DNA of 64,000 nucleotides from Tsukamurella pseudospumae (lineage in GTDB: Bacteria > Actinomycetota > Actinomycetes > Mycobacteriales > Mycobacteriaceae), in contig NZ_LSRE01000002.1 of the NCBI RefSeq assembly GCF_001575205.1, positions 248,001-312,000 on the forward strand, written 5' to 3'. Below are positions 25,799 through 34,295 of the stretch, piece by piece. How positions within the stretch are numbered: the first letter of the stretch is position 1; the number at the start of each line of letters is the position of its first letter. A program made the position numbers and the translations under genes. The notes under the pieces were generated by a model that searched no databases, was not told the origin of the DNA, and worked only from the letters and a program-made list of their open reading frames with translations.

Positions 25799-26989
25799 GT
25801 GACCGTACTGCCCCCGCTCGTCGAGCCCGCCGCCGATCTGACCCGCGACGAGGTCGCGCGGTACTCCCGGCACCTGATCATCCCCGAGATGGGCGTCGAG
25901 GGGCAGAAGCGCCTCAAGAACGCCAAGGTGCTGTTCATCGGCGCCGGCGGCCTCGGCAGCCCCGCGCTGCTGTACCTCGCCGCGGCGGGTGTCGGGACCA
26001 TCGGCATCGTCGAGTTCGACGAGGTGGACGCGTCGAACCTGCAGCGCCAGGTGATCCACGGCGTCTCCGACCTCGGCCGCCCGAAGGGCGAGAGCGCCCG
26101 CGACTCCATCGCCGAGATCAACCCGCTGGTGCAGGTGAACCTGCACCCGGTGCGGCTCGAGCCGGAGAACGCGGTCGAGCTGTTCGAGCAGTACGACCTG
26201 ATCCTCGACGGCACCGACAACTTCGCCACCCGCTACCTCGTCAACGACGCGGCGGTGCTGGCGCACAAGCCCTACGTGTGGGGCTCCATCTTCCGGTTCG
26301 AGGGGCAGGTGTCGGTCTTCTGGGAGGACGCGCCCGACGGCCCGAACGGCGAGAAGCAGGGCCTGAACTACCGCGACCTGTACCCGGTGGCGCCGCCGCC
26401 CGGCATGGTTCCCTCGTGCGCCGAGGGCGGCGTGCTCGGGATCCTGTGCGCGTCGATCGGGTCGATCATGGGTACGGAGGCGGTCAAGCTGATCACCGGC
26501 ATCGGTGACTCGCTGCTGGGCCGGCTGATGGTCTACGACGCCCTCGAGATGAGCTACCGCACGATTCGTATCCGCAAGGACCCGGCGTCGCCGACGATCA
26601 CCGAGCTCATCGACTACGAGGAGTTCTGCGGGGTCGTCTCCGACGAGGCCGAGCGTGCCGCGGCCGGCAGCACCGTGACTCCCGCCGAGCTGGCCGGGAT
26701 GGGCACCGCGGGCATCGATTTCGAGCTCATCGACGTGCGCGAGCCCGTCGAGTGGGACATCGTCCACCTCGACGGTGCCAAGCTGGTCCCCAAGGGCGCC
26801 TTCGAGTCCGGTGAGGGGCTCGCGCAGGTCTCCGCCGACAAGAAACTGGTGCTGTACTGCAAGACCGGCATCCGCTCCGCCGAGGTCCTGGCGACCGTCA
26901 AGGGCGCAGGTTACCGCGACGCGGTGCACCTGCAGGGCGGCATCAACGCCTACGCCCGCACCGTGGATCCGTCACTGCCGGTCTACTGA
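25799..26989 (+). CDS. moeZ: Adenylyltransferase/sulfurtransferase MoeZ
   Basis: A 396-residue ThiF/MoeB-type E1 enzyme fused to a rhodanese domain. The nucleotide loop is IGAGGLGSPALLYLAAAG, with the conserved DGTDNFATRYLVND and MVPSCAEGGVLG. The C-terminal rhodanese domain has the active-site loop LYCKTGIRSAE (Cys). MoeZ activates sulfur-carrier proteins (MoaD, CysO, ThiS-type) by adenylation and thiocarboxylation for molybdopterin, cysteine and thiamine synthesis. GTG 25799 gives the family N terminus (LPPLVEPAADLTRDEVARYSRH); an in-frame upstream GTG is possible. Confidence 0.94.
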   Translation: MTVLPPLVEPAADLTRDEVARYSRHLIIPEMGVEGQKRLKNAKVLFIGAGGLGSPALLYLAAAGVGTIGIVEFDEVDASNLQRQVIHGVSDLGRPKGESARDSIAEINPLVQVNLHPVRLEPENAVELFEQYDLILDGTDNFATRYLVNDAAVLAHKPYVWGSIFRFEGQVSVFWEDAPDGPNGEKQGLNYRDLYPVAPPPGMVPSCAEGGVLGILCASIGSIMGTEAVKLITGIGDSLLGRLMVYDALEMSYRTIRIRKDPASPTITELIDYEEFCGVVSDEAERAAAGSTVTPAELAGMGTAGIDFELIDVREPVEWDIVHLDGAKLVPKGAFESGEGLAQVSADKKLVLYCKTGIRSAEVLATVKGAGYRDAVHLQGGINAYARTVDPSLPVY

Positions 26990-26997
26990 GAGGTACG

Positions 26998-27023
26998 CTA
27001 GCGCGAGGTTCTGACCTGCGCTA
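26998..27023. terminator. Hairpin terminator after moeZ
   Basis: CTAGCGC-G-AGGT pairs with ACCT-GCGCTA around a TCTG loop, with one bulged G, 8 nt after the moeZ stop. Confidence 0.55.
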
Positions 27024-27063
27024 ACGGTCGCGCGGGAGGCGATCGCGCCCTATCGTTCGGGGC

Positions 27064-27306
27064 ATGAGCGATCGAGAGCGCTCGGCGTACGTGACGGCGC
27101 CGACGGGGTGGCCGCACGACCTGGTGCTCGAGTACGTGGAACACGTGCTCCGCGACCGAGGCGAGGTCCCGGAGGGATCGGGGGTCGCCGCCCGGCTCAC
27201 CGACTCCGCCGCGAACGCCGACCATTCGACGACCTGGCGGGTCCGCTACACGGTCGCGTCCGGCGGCGCGTTCCGGCCCGTGTTCCGGCCTCTCAGCCTG
27301 AGCTGA
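27064..27306 (+). CDS. Small hypothetical protein
   Basis: An 80-residue soluble protein with no recognised motif, helical in the middle (HDLVLEYVEHVLRDRGEV). The -10 box TATCGT lies exactly 7 nt before the ATG, which supports a real leaderless gene. It is 48 bp upstream of the response regulator on the same strand. Function unknown. Confidence 0.55.
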   Translation: MSDRERSAYVTAPTGWPHDLVLEYVEHVLRDRGEVPEGSGVAARLTDSAANADHSTTWRVRYTVASGGAFRPVFRPLSLS

Positions 27307-27354
27307 TCGGAGACCGTGTCGACGCCGGTCGCGCGAGTCGACGATGATGGCGGC

Positions 27355-28032
27355 GTGAGAGTTCTCGTCGTCGACGACGATCCCGCGATCGCGGAGACCG
27401 TGCGCCGCACGCTGGTCGCCCAGGGCTGGACCGCCGCCGTGGCCGTCGACGGCGCGGCCGGCTTCGACGAGGCGCTCGCCGGCGAGTTCGACCTGATCGT
27501 CCTCGACGTGATGATGCCCGGCCGCAACGGTTTCGAGGTGGTGCGAGACCTCCGGCGTGCGGAGGTCTGGACGCCGGTGTTGATGCTGACCGCGAAGGAC
27601 GGCGACTTCGATCAGGTGGAGGCACTCGACTTCGGTGCCGACGACTACCTCACGAAGCCCTTCTCGGTCGCCGTGCTGGTGGCCCGACTGCGCGCGCTGG
27701 CCAGGCGCGGGGCCCCGGCACGGCCCTCGGTGTTGATGGTGGGCGACCTGCGGCTCGACCCGGCCGCGCACACGGTCCATCGCGGCGATACCCGGATCGA
27801 GCTGGCTCCGCGCGAGTTCGCGCTGCTGGCCTTCTTGATGCGCAACGCGGGCACCGCGGTCTCGAAGGTGCGGATCCTGGAGTCGGTGTGGGATGTGAAC
27901 TACGACGGCGACGAGAACGTCGTCGAGGTCTACATCCATCACCTGCGCAAGCGCATCGATGCGGCGTTCGGCGTCCGGTCGATCGAGACCGTTCGCGGGG
28001 TCGGCTACCGGATCACGTCGTCGGGAGCGTGA
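27355..28032 (+). CDS. OmpR/PhoB-family response regulator
   Basis: A 225-residue regulator. The receiver domain starts RVLVVDDDPAIAE, with phospho-acceptor D51 in LIVLDVMMPGRNG, the switch Thr in MLTAKDG and Lys in YLTKPF. The winged-helix DNA-binding domain ends VEVYIHHLRKRIDAAFGVRSIETVRGVGYRI. GTG 27355 begins the receiver strand directly. Its likely partner kinase is encoded tail to tail on the other strand, overlapping by 20 bp at the 3' ends, so the two are not in one operon. Confidence 0.9.
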   Translation: MRVLVVDDDPAIAETVRRTLVAQGWTAAVAVDGAAGFDEALAGEFDLIVLDVMMPGRNGFEVVRDLRRAEVWTPVLMLTAKDGDFDQVEALDFGADDYLTKPFSVAVLVARLRALARRGAPARPSVLMVGDLRLDPAAHTVHRGDTRIELAPREFALLAFLMRNAGTAVSKVRILESVWDVNYDGDENVVEVYIHHLRKRIDAAFGVRSIETVRGVGYRITSSGA

Positions 28033-29365
28033 ACCAGAACCTGGTGCCGCCCCGCCCGTCCACGTCGACCCCGTAGGTGCCGTCGTGGGCCCGGACGATC
28101 TCCGCGACGATCGCGAGCCCGAGACCCGAGCCGCCGCTCGATCGCGAGCGCGCGGCGTCGAGTCGGACGAATCGCTCGAAGACCCTGTGCCGGTCCGCCT
28201 CCGGTATCCCCGGCCCGTCGTCGGTGACGGCGACGGTGACGGTGCCCCCGTCGGCCGTCATCGTCAGCGTGAGGCGGGTCCGTGCGTACCGCGCCGCATT
28301 GTCGGTCAGGTTCCGCACCACCCGCGCCAGCTGGCCCGGGTCCCCGCGGACGATCGCCGGCACCGTCGACACGTCGATCCCGTGCCGCCCCAGCGCGCGC
28401 AACCGCTCGGCCTCGTCGGCGACCAGCCGCGCGAGGTCGACGTCCGTGCGTGGCACGGGGGCGCCGCTCTCGTCCGCGCGGGCCAGCAGCGCCAGGTCGG
28501 CGATCAGGCCGCGCATCCGGTCCGCCTCGGGCAGGAGGAGCGTCCGCACGGTGTCGACGTCGACCGGCTCGTCGGTCTGGTCCGCGAGGTCGAGCAGTCC
28601 GAAGATCGACGTGAGGGGGCTGTTGAGCTCGTGGGAGGCATCGGCCACGAACCTCCGCTGCGTCGTCTGTGCCGTTTCCAGGCGACCGAGCATCGCGTTC
28701 ATCGTGCGGGCGAGGGTCTCGACCTCGTCGCCGGTCGCGGGAACCGGCACGCGCTCGGCGAGATCCGCGTCGCTGATCTCGGCCACCTGGGATCTGATCC
28801 GCTCGACGGGGGAGAGGGCGCGGCCGACGAAGACATGGGTCAGCCACGCCATCGCGGCCACGACGACCGGGAACACCGCCGCGCACAGTCCCGCGACGAG
28901 GAGCACGAGCCGGTTCAGCGCGGACTCCGCGGTACCGACCTCGACCGTGAAGTCGCCTGCGGCGGTGCGCACTCCGACGCGCGTCGCCCGGTACTCGGCG
29001 TCCGATGGGGCGGCGGTGGCACCGTCGAGCACCGTCCGTGCTCCCGCAGGTACCACGCCCCCGAGCGCGCCGCCGGGGTGCGATCTGCTCGACCGGAGGA
29101 CGCGGCCCTCGCTGTCGAGGATCTGGATGAGGTCGATGTTCTGGCCCGGGCTGAGCAGGCCGTCGTCGATGCCGTCGGGGCCGGACTCGGCGAGCGCCGC
29201 GGCGATGTCGGTGGCGCGTGCGGTGTTCGTGTTGTCAGCGGAGTCGAGCAGGACCCGGTGCAGGACGAGGACCATCACGGCGCCGGCGATGACCAGGGCG
29301 ACGGTCACGAGTGCGGTGGCTGTCAGGGTGAGCCGGCTGCGCACCGGACGCAGCACCCGGATCAC
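28013..29365 (-). CDS. Membrane sensor histidine kinase, partner of the 27355 regulator
   Basis: A 450-residue kinase. TM1 (TATALVTVALVIAGAVMVLVL) and TM2 (LVLLVAGLCAAVFPVVVAAMAWL) flank an extracytoplasmic sensor of about 125 residues. A HAMP domain, HisKA with H245 in VADASHELNSPL, and HATPase_c with N-box LVRNLTDNAARYA and GSGLGLAIV follow. GTG 29365 is chosen because it puts a basic segment right before TM1 and avoids overlap with the divergent PAP2 gene. It converges on the response regulator gene and diverges from PAP2; the 53-bp gap carries TAAG repeats 11 bp apart. Confidence 0.9.
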   Translation of the reverse strand: MIRVLRPVRSRLTLTATALVTVALVIAGAVMVLVLHRVLLDSADNTNTARATDIAAALAESGPDGIDDGLLSPGQNIDLIQILDSEGRVLRSSRSHPGGALGGVVPAGARTVLDGATAAPSDAEYRATRVGVRTAAGDFTVEVGTAESALNRLVLLVAGLCAAVFPVVVAAMAWLTHVFVGRALSPVERIRSQVAEISDADLAERVPVPATGDEVETLARTMNAMLGRLETAQTTQRRFVADASHELNSPLTSIFGLLDLADQTDEPVDVDTVRTLLLPEADRMRGLIADLALLARADESGAPVPRTDVDLARLVADEAERLRALGRHGIDVSTVPAIVRGDPGQLARVVRNLTDNAARYARTRLTLTMTADGGTVTVAVTDDGPGIPEADRHRVFERFVRLDAARSRSSGGSGLGLAIVAEIVRAHDGTYGVDVDGRGGTRFWFTLPTT

Positions 29366-29377
29366 GCGCTGCCGCAG

Positions 29378-29397
29378 GTTTAAGGTTCCGCTAAGCG
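29378..29397. promoter_or_regulatory. Direct-repeat operator candidate (TAAG, 11-bp period) between kinase and PAP2 genes
   Basis: TAAG at 29381-29384 and 29392-29395 repeat one helical turn apart in TTTAAGGTTCCGCTAAG. OmpR/PhoB-family regulators bind 11-bp direct repeats, so this is a candidate site for the 27355 regulator controlling both divergent genes. Confidence 0.4.
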
Positions 29398-29418
29398 GGT
29401 GCGGTTCACCCTGGTCGC

Positions 29419-30162
29419 ATGAATCGGAATCTGCGGGCATGGGTACTGGTCTACTCCGTGCTGATAGCCGTTGTCGTGGTCGTCGGACTGATCGTGGCGT
29501 CGGGGCCGACGCGCGTCGACTCCGCCGTGATGAACGCCATCGAACCATCCCGCTCCGCGGGCGTCACGTCGGTGGTCTCCGTGCTGACCGACCTGTTCAG
29601 CCCGGTACTGATCCCGGTGTGGGCGCTGTGCGTCGCCGGATTCCTCCTGTTCCGTGACCGCCGGGTCCAGCGGGCGGTGACGGTGCTCGCCGCGGTCGCC
29701 GCAGCCGCGGCGGTGGCCGAGATGATCAAGCTGGTCGTCGGCCGTCCCCGGCCGCCGGCCGCGGATCAGCTCGGTGCGCACGAGGCGACTCTGTCGTACC
29801 CGTCCGGCCACGTCACCGGGACGGCTGCGCTGCTGCTCGCGGTCGCCCTGGTCGGCATCGCCGGGCGGTCGGCGGCGCGGTCGGCGACGGTCGCCGCGGC
29901 ACTCGTCGTCACCGTCTTCGTCGCGTGGACGCGGGTCTACCTCGGCGTGCACTGGCTGACCGATGTCAGTGCGGGCTTCGTCGTCGGTGCGGCGACGGCG
30001 GCCCTCGTCGTCGCGTTCGCCCCGACCGTGATCGCGTTCGTCGCCGAGCGGGTGGCCGGACGCCTGCCCGACCGCGCGGGCGGCTGGCTCGCTCCGATGC
30101 CCTCGGAAGAGGAGCACCCGACGAGCGGGGCGCACCGTCGCACGGTGGGGACGCACCGATGA
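29419..30162 (+). CDS. PAP2-superfamily membrane phosphatase
   Basis: A 247-residue polytopic protein with the three acid-phosphatase motifs: KLVVGRPRPP, then YPSGHVTG, then RVYLGVHWLTDV, holding the catalytic histidines and Asp. About five to six TM helices. PAP2 enzymes in this context remove phosphate from lipid pyrophosphates such as undecaprenyl pyrophosphate or from phosphatidylglycerol phosphate. It begins a three-gene membrane cassette: its stop overlaps the next gene by 4 bp (ATGA). It is divergent from the sensor kinase. Confidence 0.88.
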   Translation: MNRNLRAWVLVYSVLIAVVVVVGLIVASGPTRVDSAVMNAIEPSRSAGVTSVVSVLTDLFSPVLIPVWALCVAGFLLFRDRRVQRAVTVLAAVAAAAAVAEMIKLVVGRPRPPAADQLGAHEATLSYPSGHVTGTAALLLAVALVGIAGRSAARSATVAAALVVTVFVAWTRVYLGVHWLTDVSAGFVVGAATAALVVAFAPTVIAFVAERVAGRLPDRAGGWLAPMPSEEEHPTSGAHRRTVGTHR

Positions 30163-30962
30163 GCACCACGACGGGCGTCCGCGCACTCGCGGTCCGCGTA
30201 CCGCTGGTCACCGGGTACTTCTGGGTCATCAAGATCCTCGCGACCACCGTGGGCGAGACCTGCTCCGATTACCTCAACAGCCACCTCGGCTGGGGCCTGG
30301 CGAACACGACGTGGTTCATGACCGGACTCCTGCTCGTCGCCCTCGCCGTGCAGTTCAGCCGCCGCGGATACACCCCGTGGATCTACTGGCTGGTCGTCAC
30401 GCTGATCAGCGTCGTCGGAACCCTCATCACCGACAACCTCACCGATCAGCTGGGCGTGCCGCTGCAGGCGACCACCGCGGTGTTCGCCGTGGCGCTGATC
30501 GTCGCCTTCGCCGCGTGGTACGCGAGCGAGCGGACGCTGTCGATCCACACCATCGTCACGCGCCGCCGGGAGACCTTCTACTGGCTCACGGTGCTCGTGA
30601 CCTTCGCGCTGGGCACCGCCGCAGGCGACCTCATGGCCGAGCAGCTCCAGCTCGGCTACCTGCGATCCATGCTCATCTTCGCCGCGGTCATCGCCCTCAT
30701 CGCGGTCGCGCACCTCCGCTTCGGGCTGAACGCGGTGTTCGCGTTCTGGGCCGCGTACATCCTCACCCGCCCGCTCGGCGCGTCCATCGGCGACCTGCTC
30801 TCGCAACCCCGCGACAACGGCGGCCTGGGCCTCGGCACCACCGTCACGTCCGCGGTCTTCCTCGCCGTGATCGTCGTGCTCGTCGGGTACCTCACCGTGA
30901 CCCGACGGGACGTCATCGCGCCGGTCTCGCGGCCCGACGGTGCCGCCGGGACCGGGAAGTAG
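30159..30962 (+). CDS. COG4705-like polytopic membrane protein
   Basis: A 267-residue protein with seven to eight hydrophobic helices and two internally similar halves: TGYFWVIKILATTVGETCSD and RETFYWLTVLVTFALGTAAGD share the W-x6-T-x2-E/A-x2-D pattern, pointing to an internal duplication. The family is annotated as uncharacterised membrane-anchored protein; transport has been suggested but not shown as far as I know. ATG overlaps the PAP2 stop, and its own stop abuts the DedA GTG, so all three are coupled. Confidence 0.75.
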   Translation: MSTTTGVRALAVRVPLVTGYFWVIKILATTVGETCSDYLNSHLGWGLANTTWFMTGLLLVALAVQFSRRGYTPWIYWLVVTLISVVGTLITDNLTDQLGVPLQATTAVFAVALIVAFAAWYASERTLSIHTIVTRRRETFYWLTVLVTFALGTAAGDLMAEQLQLGYLRSMLIFAAVIALIAVAHLRFGLNAVFAFWAAYILTRPLGASIGDLLSQPRDNGGLGLGTTVTSAVFLAVIVVLVGYLTVTRRDVIAPVSRPDGAAGTGK

Positions 30963-31586
30963 GTGGGCACGATGCAACAGTTCATCGTCAGCTTCGGCCT
31001 GCTCGCGGTCTTCGCGCTCATGTTCGCCGAATCCGCCTGCATCCCCGTCCCGTCCGAGGTGACCATGCTGCTGGCGGGCGCGCTCGCCGCCGGCGCCGTG
31101 CCCGGCGCCCACCTCAACCTCGTCGCCGTCATCGCGGCCGGCACGCTCGGCAACGTCGCCGGGAGCTACCTCGCCTGGTGGATCGGACGGGAGGGCGGAC
31201 GCCCCGCCGTGCGCCGCTGGGGTCGCTACGTGCGCCTGCACGAGTCGGATCTGGACCGGGCGCAGGAGTGGTTCCAGCGTCGGGGATCGGTGTCGGTCTT
31301 CGCCGGCCGGCTGCTACCCGTGATCCGGACCTTCATCTCCCTCCCCGCCGGCATCGCGGGCATGCCGCCCGTGCGGTTCGGGCTCCTGACCTTCGCCGGA
31401 TGCCTGCCGTGGACGGCGGCCCTCGCGGTCGCCGGCTACGCCGTCGGTACCCGCTGGGAGTCCATCGCCAACGCCTGCCACGGCCCGACGTACGTCATCG
31501 CCGCACTGGTGGGTGTGGCCTTCTGCAGCGCGGCGTGGGTCTTCTACCGCCGGCGTGGTGGGCGAGAGGGCCTGGACGAGGCGTGA
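30963..31586 (+). CDS. DedA/SNARE-associated membrane protein
   Basis: A 207-residue DedA-family protein with the re-entrant motifs ESACIPVPSEVTMLLAGAL and FAGRLLPVIRTFISLPAGIAGM, which carry the conserved E, R and P/G residues. Family members are flippases for undecaprenyl phosphate or phosphatidylethanolamine. GTG 30963 follows the previous stop directly; an in-frame ATG at 30972 is an alternative. Together with the PAP2 phosphatase it suggests recycling of a lipid carrier. Confidence 0.88.
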   Translation: MGTMQQFIVSFGLLAVFALMFAESACIPVPSEVTMLLAGALAAGAVPGAHLNLVAVIAAGTLGNVAGSYLAWWIGREGGRPAVRRWGRYVRLHESDLDRAQEWFQRRGSVSVFAGRLLPVIRTFISLPAGIAGMPPVRFGLLTFAGCLPWTAALAVAGYAVGTRWESIANACHGPTYVIAALVGVAFCSAAWVFYRRRGGREGLDEA

Positions 31587-31605
31587 GGTCCTCGTCGGGG
31601 GTCGC

Positions 31606-31872
31606 TCAGCGGACGGTATCGGGCGCCGTGCGGCTGCGACCGTCGGCCGTGCGGTAGCCGAGTGCGTAGCTGGGGCAGCGGTCGACGACGGTGACGACCT
31701 CGTCGGCGGTCGCACCGTCGGTGACGATCCACGGGCGGCGGGTGTTGTCGAAGACCCGGGGAAGCCCGCGGACGCACTCCGCCGCGTGGCGACATCGCGC
31801 CGGCTCCCAGGTGATCACGAATCCGTTTCCGGGGTACTCGAGCACCCGTGGGCGCTCCGCTTCGTTGCTCAT
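31606..31872 (-). CDS. Divergent mono-cluster ferredoxin-like protein
   Basis: An 88-residue protein with three cysteines placed as in divergent 4Fe-4S/3Fe-4S mono-cluster proteins: ARCRHAAECVRGLPRVFD and VVDRCPSYAL. GGAGG lies about 5 nt before the ATG. It follows the AMP-ligase gene on the same strand by about 100 bp and may supply electrons to an oxidoreductase encoded elsewhere. It ends 20 bp from the convergent DedA gene. Confidence 0.75.
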   Translation of the reverse strand: MSNEAERPRVLEYPGNGFVITWEPARCRHAAECVRGLPRVFDNTRRPWIVTDGATADEVVTVVDRCPSYALGYRTADGRSRTAPDTVR

Positions 31873-31973
31873 GGCGACCTCCGACTTCGATGGTTCCACC
31901 GGGAAGGGCCGCTCGCCGGATGATTCCGCGGATGGAGCGTCGGCGGCCGACGTCCTCCGCTCGCGGCGGAGAG

Positions 31974-33503
31974 TTAGTCGAGCGCGATGAGTCGCTTGAC
32001 CAGCTTCCCGGTGGGCGTGCGCGGCAGGGACTCGACGAAGCGCACGGCGCGCGGCAGCTTGTAGCGGGCCAACTCTCGTCCGGCGTAAGCGATCAGCTCC
32101 TGCGCCAGCTCGTCGGACGCAGTCGCACCCGGCGCGAGTTCCACACAGGCCAGCGCCGTCTCGCCGAGCTCGGCGTCGGGCACGCCGATCACCGCGACAT
32201 CGGCGACGGCGGGGTGCATGATCAGGGCGCTCTCCGACTCCTGCGGGTAGATGTTCACCCCGCCGGTGATGATCATGAAGTCCTTGCGATCGGTGAGGTA
32301 GAGGTATCCGTCCTCGTCGAGGTAGCCGATGTCGCCGGTGGTGGCCCAGTTGTCGTGGTCGGGATGCTGTGCGGCCCGGGTCTTCTCGGGCGCGTTGTGG
32401 TACTGGAAGGGCATTGCCTCGCGCTCGAAGTAGATCGTACCGATCTCCCCGGCGGGGAGCACGGCACCGTCGGCCCCGCAGATCCGGGCGACGCCCAGCC
32501 CGGCCTTCCCCACGGACCCGGGGCGCTCCAGCGCCTCCTGCGGGCCGATGAAGGTGGCGCCGGCCGCCTCGGTGGACGCGTAGTACTCGTGGATCACCGG
32601 GCCCCACCACTGGATCATCGACCGCTTCACCTCCGCCGGACACGGTGCGGCGGCGTGGATCGCGACCTTGAGGCTGCTCGTGTCGTACCGCGCGCGCGTC
32701 TCGTCGGGCAGCTTGAGCATCCGCACGAACATGGTCGGCACCCACTGGCTGTGCGTCACGCGGTACTTCTCGATGAGCGCCAGGGCCTCCTCGGGGTCGA
32801 ACCGGTGCATCATGATCACGGTGCCGCCCACCGACATCGTGACGCCGCAGAACCGCAGCGGCGCAGCGTGGTACAGCGGTGCGGGGGAGAGGTACACGGT
32901 GTCGGCGTCCATGCCGTACGCGGGCGCGAAGATCGCGGTGTAGGCGTCGGGGATCTCGTCCACCCGCCCCTCCGGCAGCGGGATGCGGATGCCCTTCGGG
33001 CGGCCCGTGGTGCCCGACGAGTAGAGCATGTCGGTGCCGCGCGGCTGATCGATCAGCGGTGCCGCGTCCGCCGCGGCGAGGACCGCGTCGTAGTCGTCGA
33101 AACCGGCGATGTCGCCGCCCCACGCGATCGTGTGCCCCGCGCTGGCGAGCGCGGGCAGCTCGCGCGCCTGCGAGACCGCCTGCGCCACATCCGCTCCGGC
33201 GAACAGGGCCTGCGCCTCGCAGTCCTCGAGGATGTAGTTCACCTCGCCGGGAGTGAGGTGGAAGTTCACCGCCGCCACGTAGAGGCCGCTGCGGATCGCC
33301 GCCACGTAGGCGCAGAAGATACGCAGGTCGTTGCCCGCCACGATCGCGATCGTGTCACCGCGCCGCAGCCCGAGCGCGTGGAGGTGGTGTGCCAGCCGCG
33401 TGGACTCGTCGTTCAGCCGGGCGTAGGTGAGGACGTCGCCGGTGGCGGCGTCGATCGCCGCGGGCTTGCCGGGGGTGAGCTCTGCGAACGCTCCGGGATA
33501 CAT
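31974..33503 (-). CDS. Acyl-CoA synthetase / AMP-dependent ligase
   Basis: A 509-residue ANL-superfamily ligase. The P-loop is MLYSSGTTGRPKGIRIP near residue 170, followed by HEYYASTEAAG, the hinge region TGDIGYLDEDGYLYLTDRKD and the catalytic Lys in PTGKLVKRL close to the C terminus. It activates a carboxylic acid, likely a fatty acid, to its CoA thioester. ATG 33503 is chosen because AGAGG lies 8 nt upstream; a GTG at 33512 falls too near. The neighbouring ferredoxin-like gene downstream hints at a lipid or sterol oxidation context. Confidence 0.88.
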   Translation of the reverse strand: MYPGAFAELTPGKPAAIDAATGDVLTYARLNDESTRLAHHLHALGLRRGDTIAIVAGNDLRIFCAYVAAIRSGLYVAAVNFHLTPGEVNYILEDCEAQALFAGADVAQAVSQARELPALASAGHTIAWGGDIAGFDDYDAVLAAADAAPLIDQPRGTDMLYSSGTTGRPKGIRIPLPEGRVDEIPDAYTAIFAPAYGMDADTVYLSPAPLYHAAPLRFCGVTMSVGGTVIMMHRFDPEEALALIEKYRVTHSQWVPTMFVRMLKLPDETRARYDTSSLKVAIHAAAPCPAEVKRSMIQWWGPVIHEYYASTEAAGATFIGPQEALERPGSVGKAGLGVARICGADGAVLPAGEIGTIYFEREAMPFQYHNAPEKTRAAQHPDHDNWATTGDIGYLDEDGYLYLTDRKDFMIITGGVNIYPQESESALIMHPAVADVAVIGVPDAELGETALACVELAPGATASDELAQELIAYAGRELARYKLPRAVRFVESLPRTPTGKLVKRLIALD

Positions 33504-33601
33504 GAGAACCACCTCTAACTTGTCGGTGGCTCCACGGTAGCGCCGGGCCGGATCCGTGGAAGGCGTTCAAGCGAAGTCGCAGGACTGGAAGGATGGGTGG
33601 C

Positions 33602-34294
33602 ATGGACGTCATCCTCATTCCGGGCCTGTGGTTGGACGCGGCGAGCTGGGACGCGGTCCTCCCGCCGATCGTCGCCGCGGGGCATCGTCCGGTCCCGCTC
33701 CGCCCGCCCGGGCTCGGCGCACCGTCGGACAGCGCGGCCGAGGTGGGGCTCGCCGACTGGATCGCCTCGGTGACGGCGGCGGTCGACGCGGCCGACGGCC
33801 CGGTCGTCCTGGTGGGGCATTCCGGCGGCGGCAACGCCGCGTGGGGTGCCGCCGACGCGCGCCCGGACCGCGTGGCTCGCGTCGTGTTCGTCGACACCGT
33901 CCCGCCGCCCGACGGTGCGCCGATCAACCAGTTCGAGGTCGTCGACGGCGTCGTGCCGTTTCCGGGCTGGGACTTTTTCGACGACGAGGACGTCCACGAC
34001 CTCGATCCCGCCGTTCGAGCGCAGGCCGCTCCGCTGGCGCGCTCGGTGCCGGAGCGCATCCCGCACGATCCGATCGCCTTGGGTGATGCTCGGCGCCACG
34101 GGATCCCGGTCACGCTGCTGATGGGCGGTCTCGACGAGAACGCGCTCGAGGCGCAGCTCGCTCAGTGGAGCGGGCACGTCCAGGAGTACACCGCGATTAC
34201 CGACCGCGAGGTGGTGCGGATCGATTCCGGGCACTGGCCCCAGTTCTCGATCCCCGATCGGCTGGGTGGGCTGATCGTGGCCGCGATCCGCTGA
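33602..34294 (+). CDS. Alpha/beta hydrolase
   Basis: A 230-residue compact alpha/beta hydrolase with HG-equivalent IPGLWLDAASWD, nucleophile elbow VVLVGHSGGGNAAW (Ser) and catalytic His in DSGHWPQFS. GGAAGG (33587-33592) directly abuts an ATG at 33593 but sits 9 nt before ATG 33602, so the second ATG is the start. Substrate unknown. It converges with the 34296 gene, with a 1-bp gap between the stops. Confidence 0.8.
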   Translation: MDVILIPGLWLDAASWDAVLPPIVAAGHRPVPLRPPGLGAPSDSAAEVGLADWIASVTAAVDAADGPVVLVGHSGGGNAAWGAADARPDRVARVVFVDTVPPPDGAPINQFEVVDGVVPFPGWDFFDDEDVHDLDPAVRAQAAPLARSVPERIPHDPIALGDARRHGIPVTLLMGGLDENALEAQLAQWSGHVQEYTAITDREVVRIDSGHWPQFSIPDRLGGLIVAAIR

Positions 34295-34295
34295 C

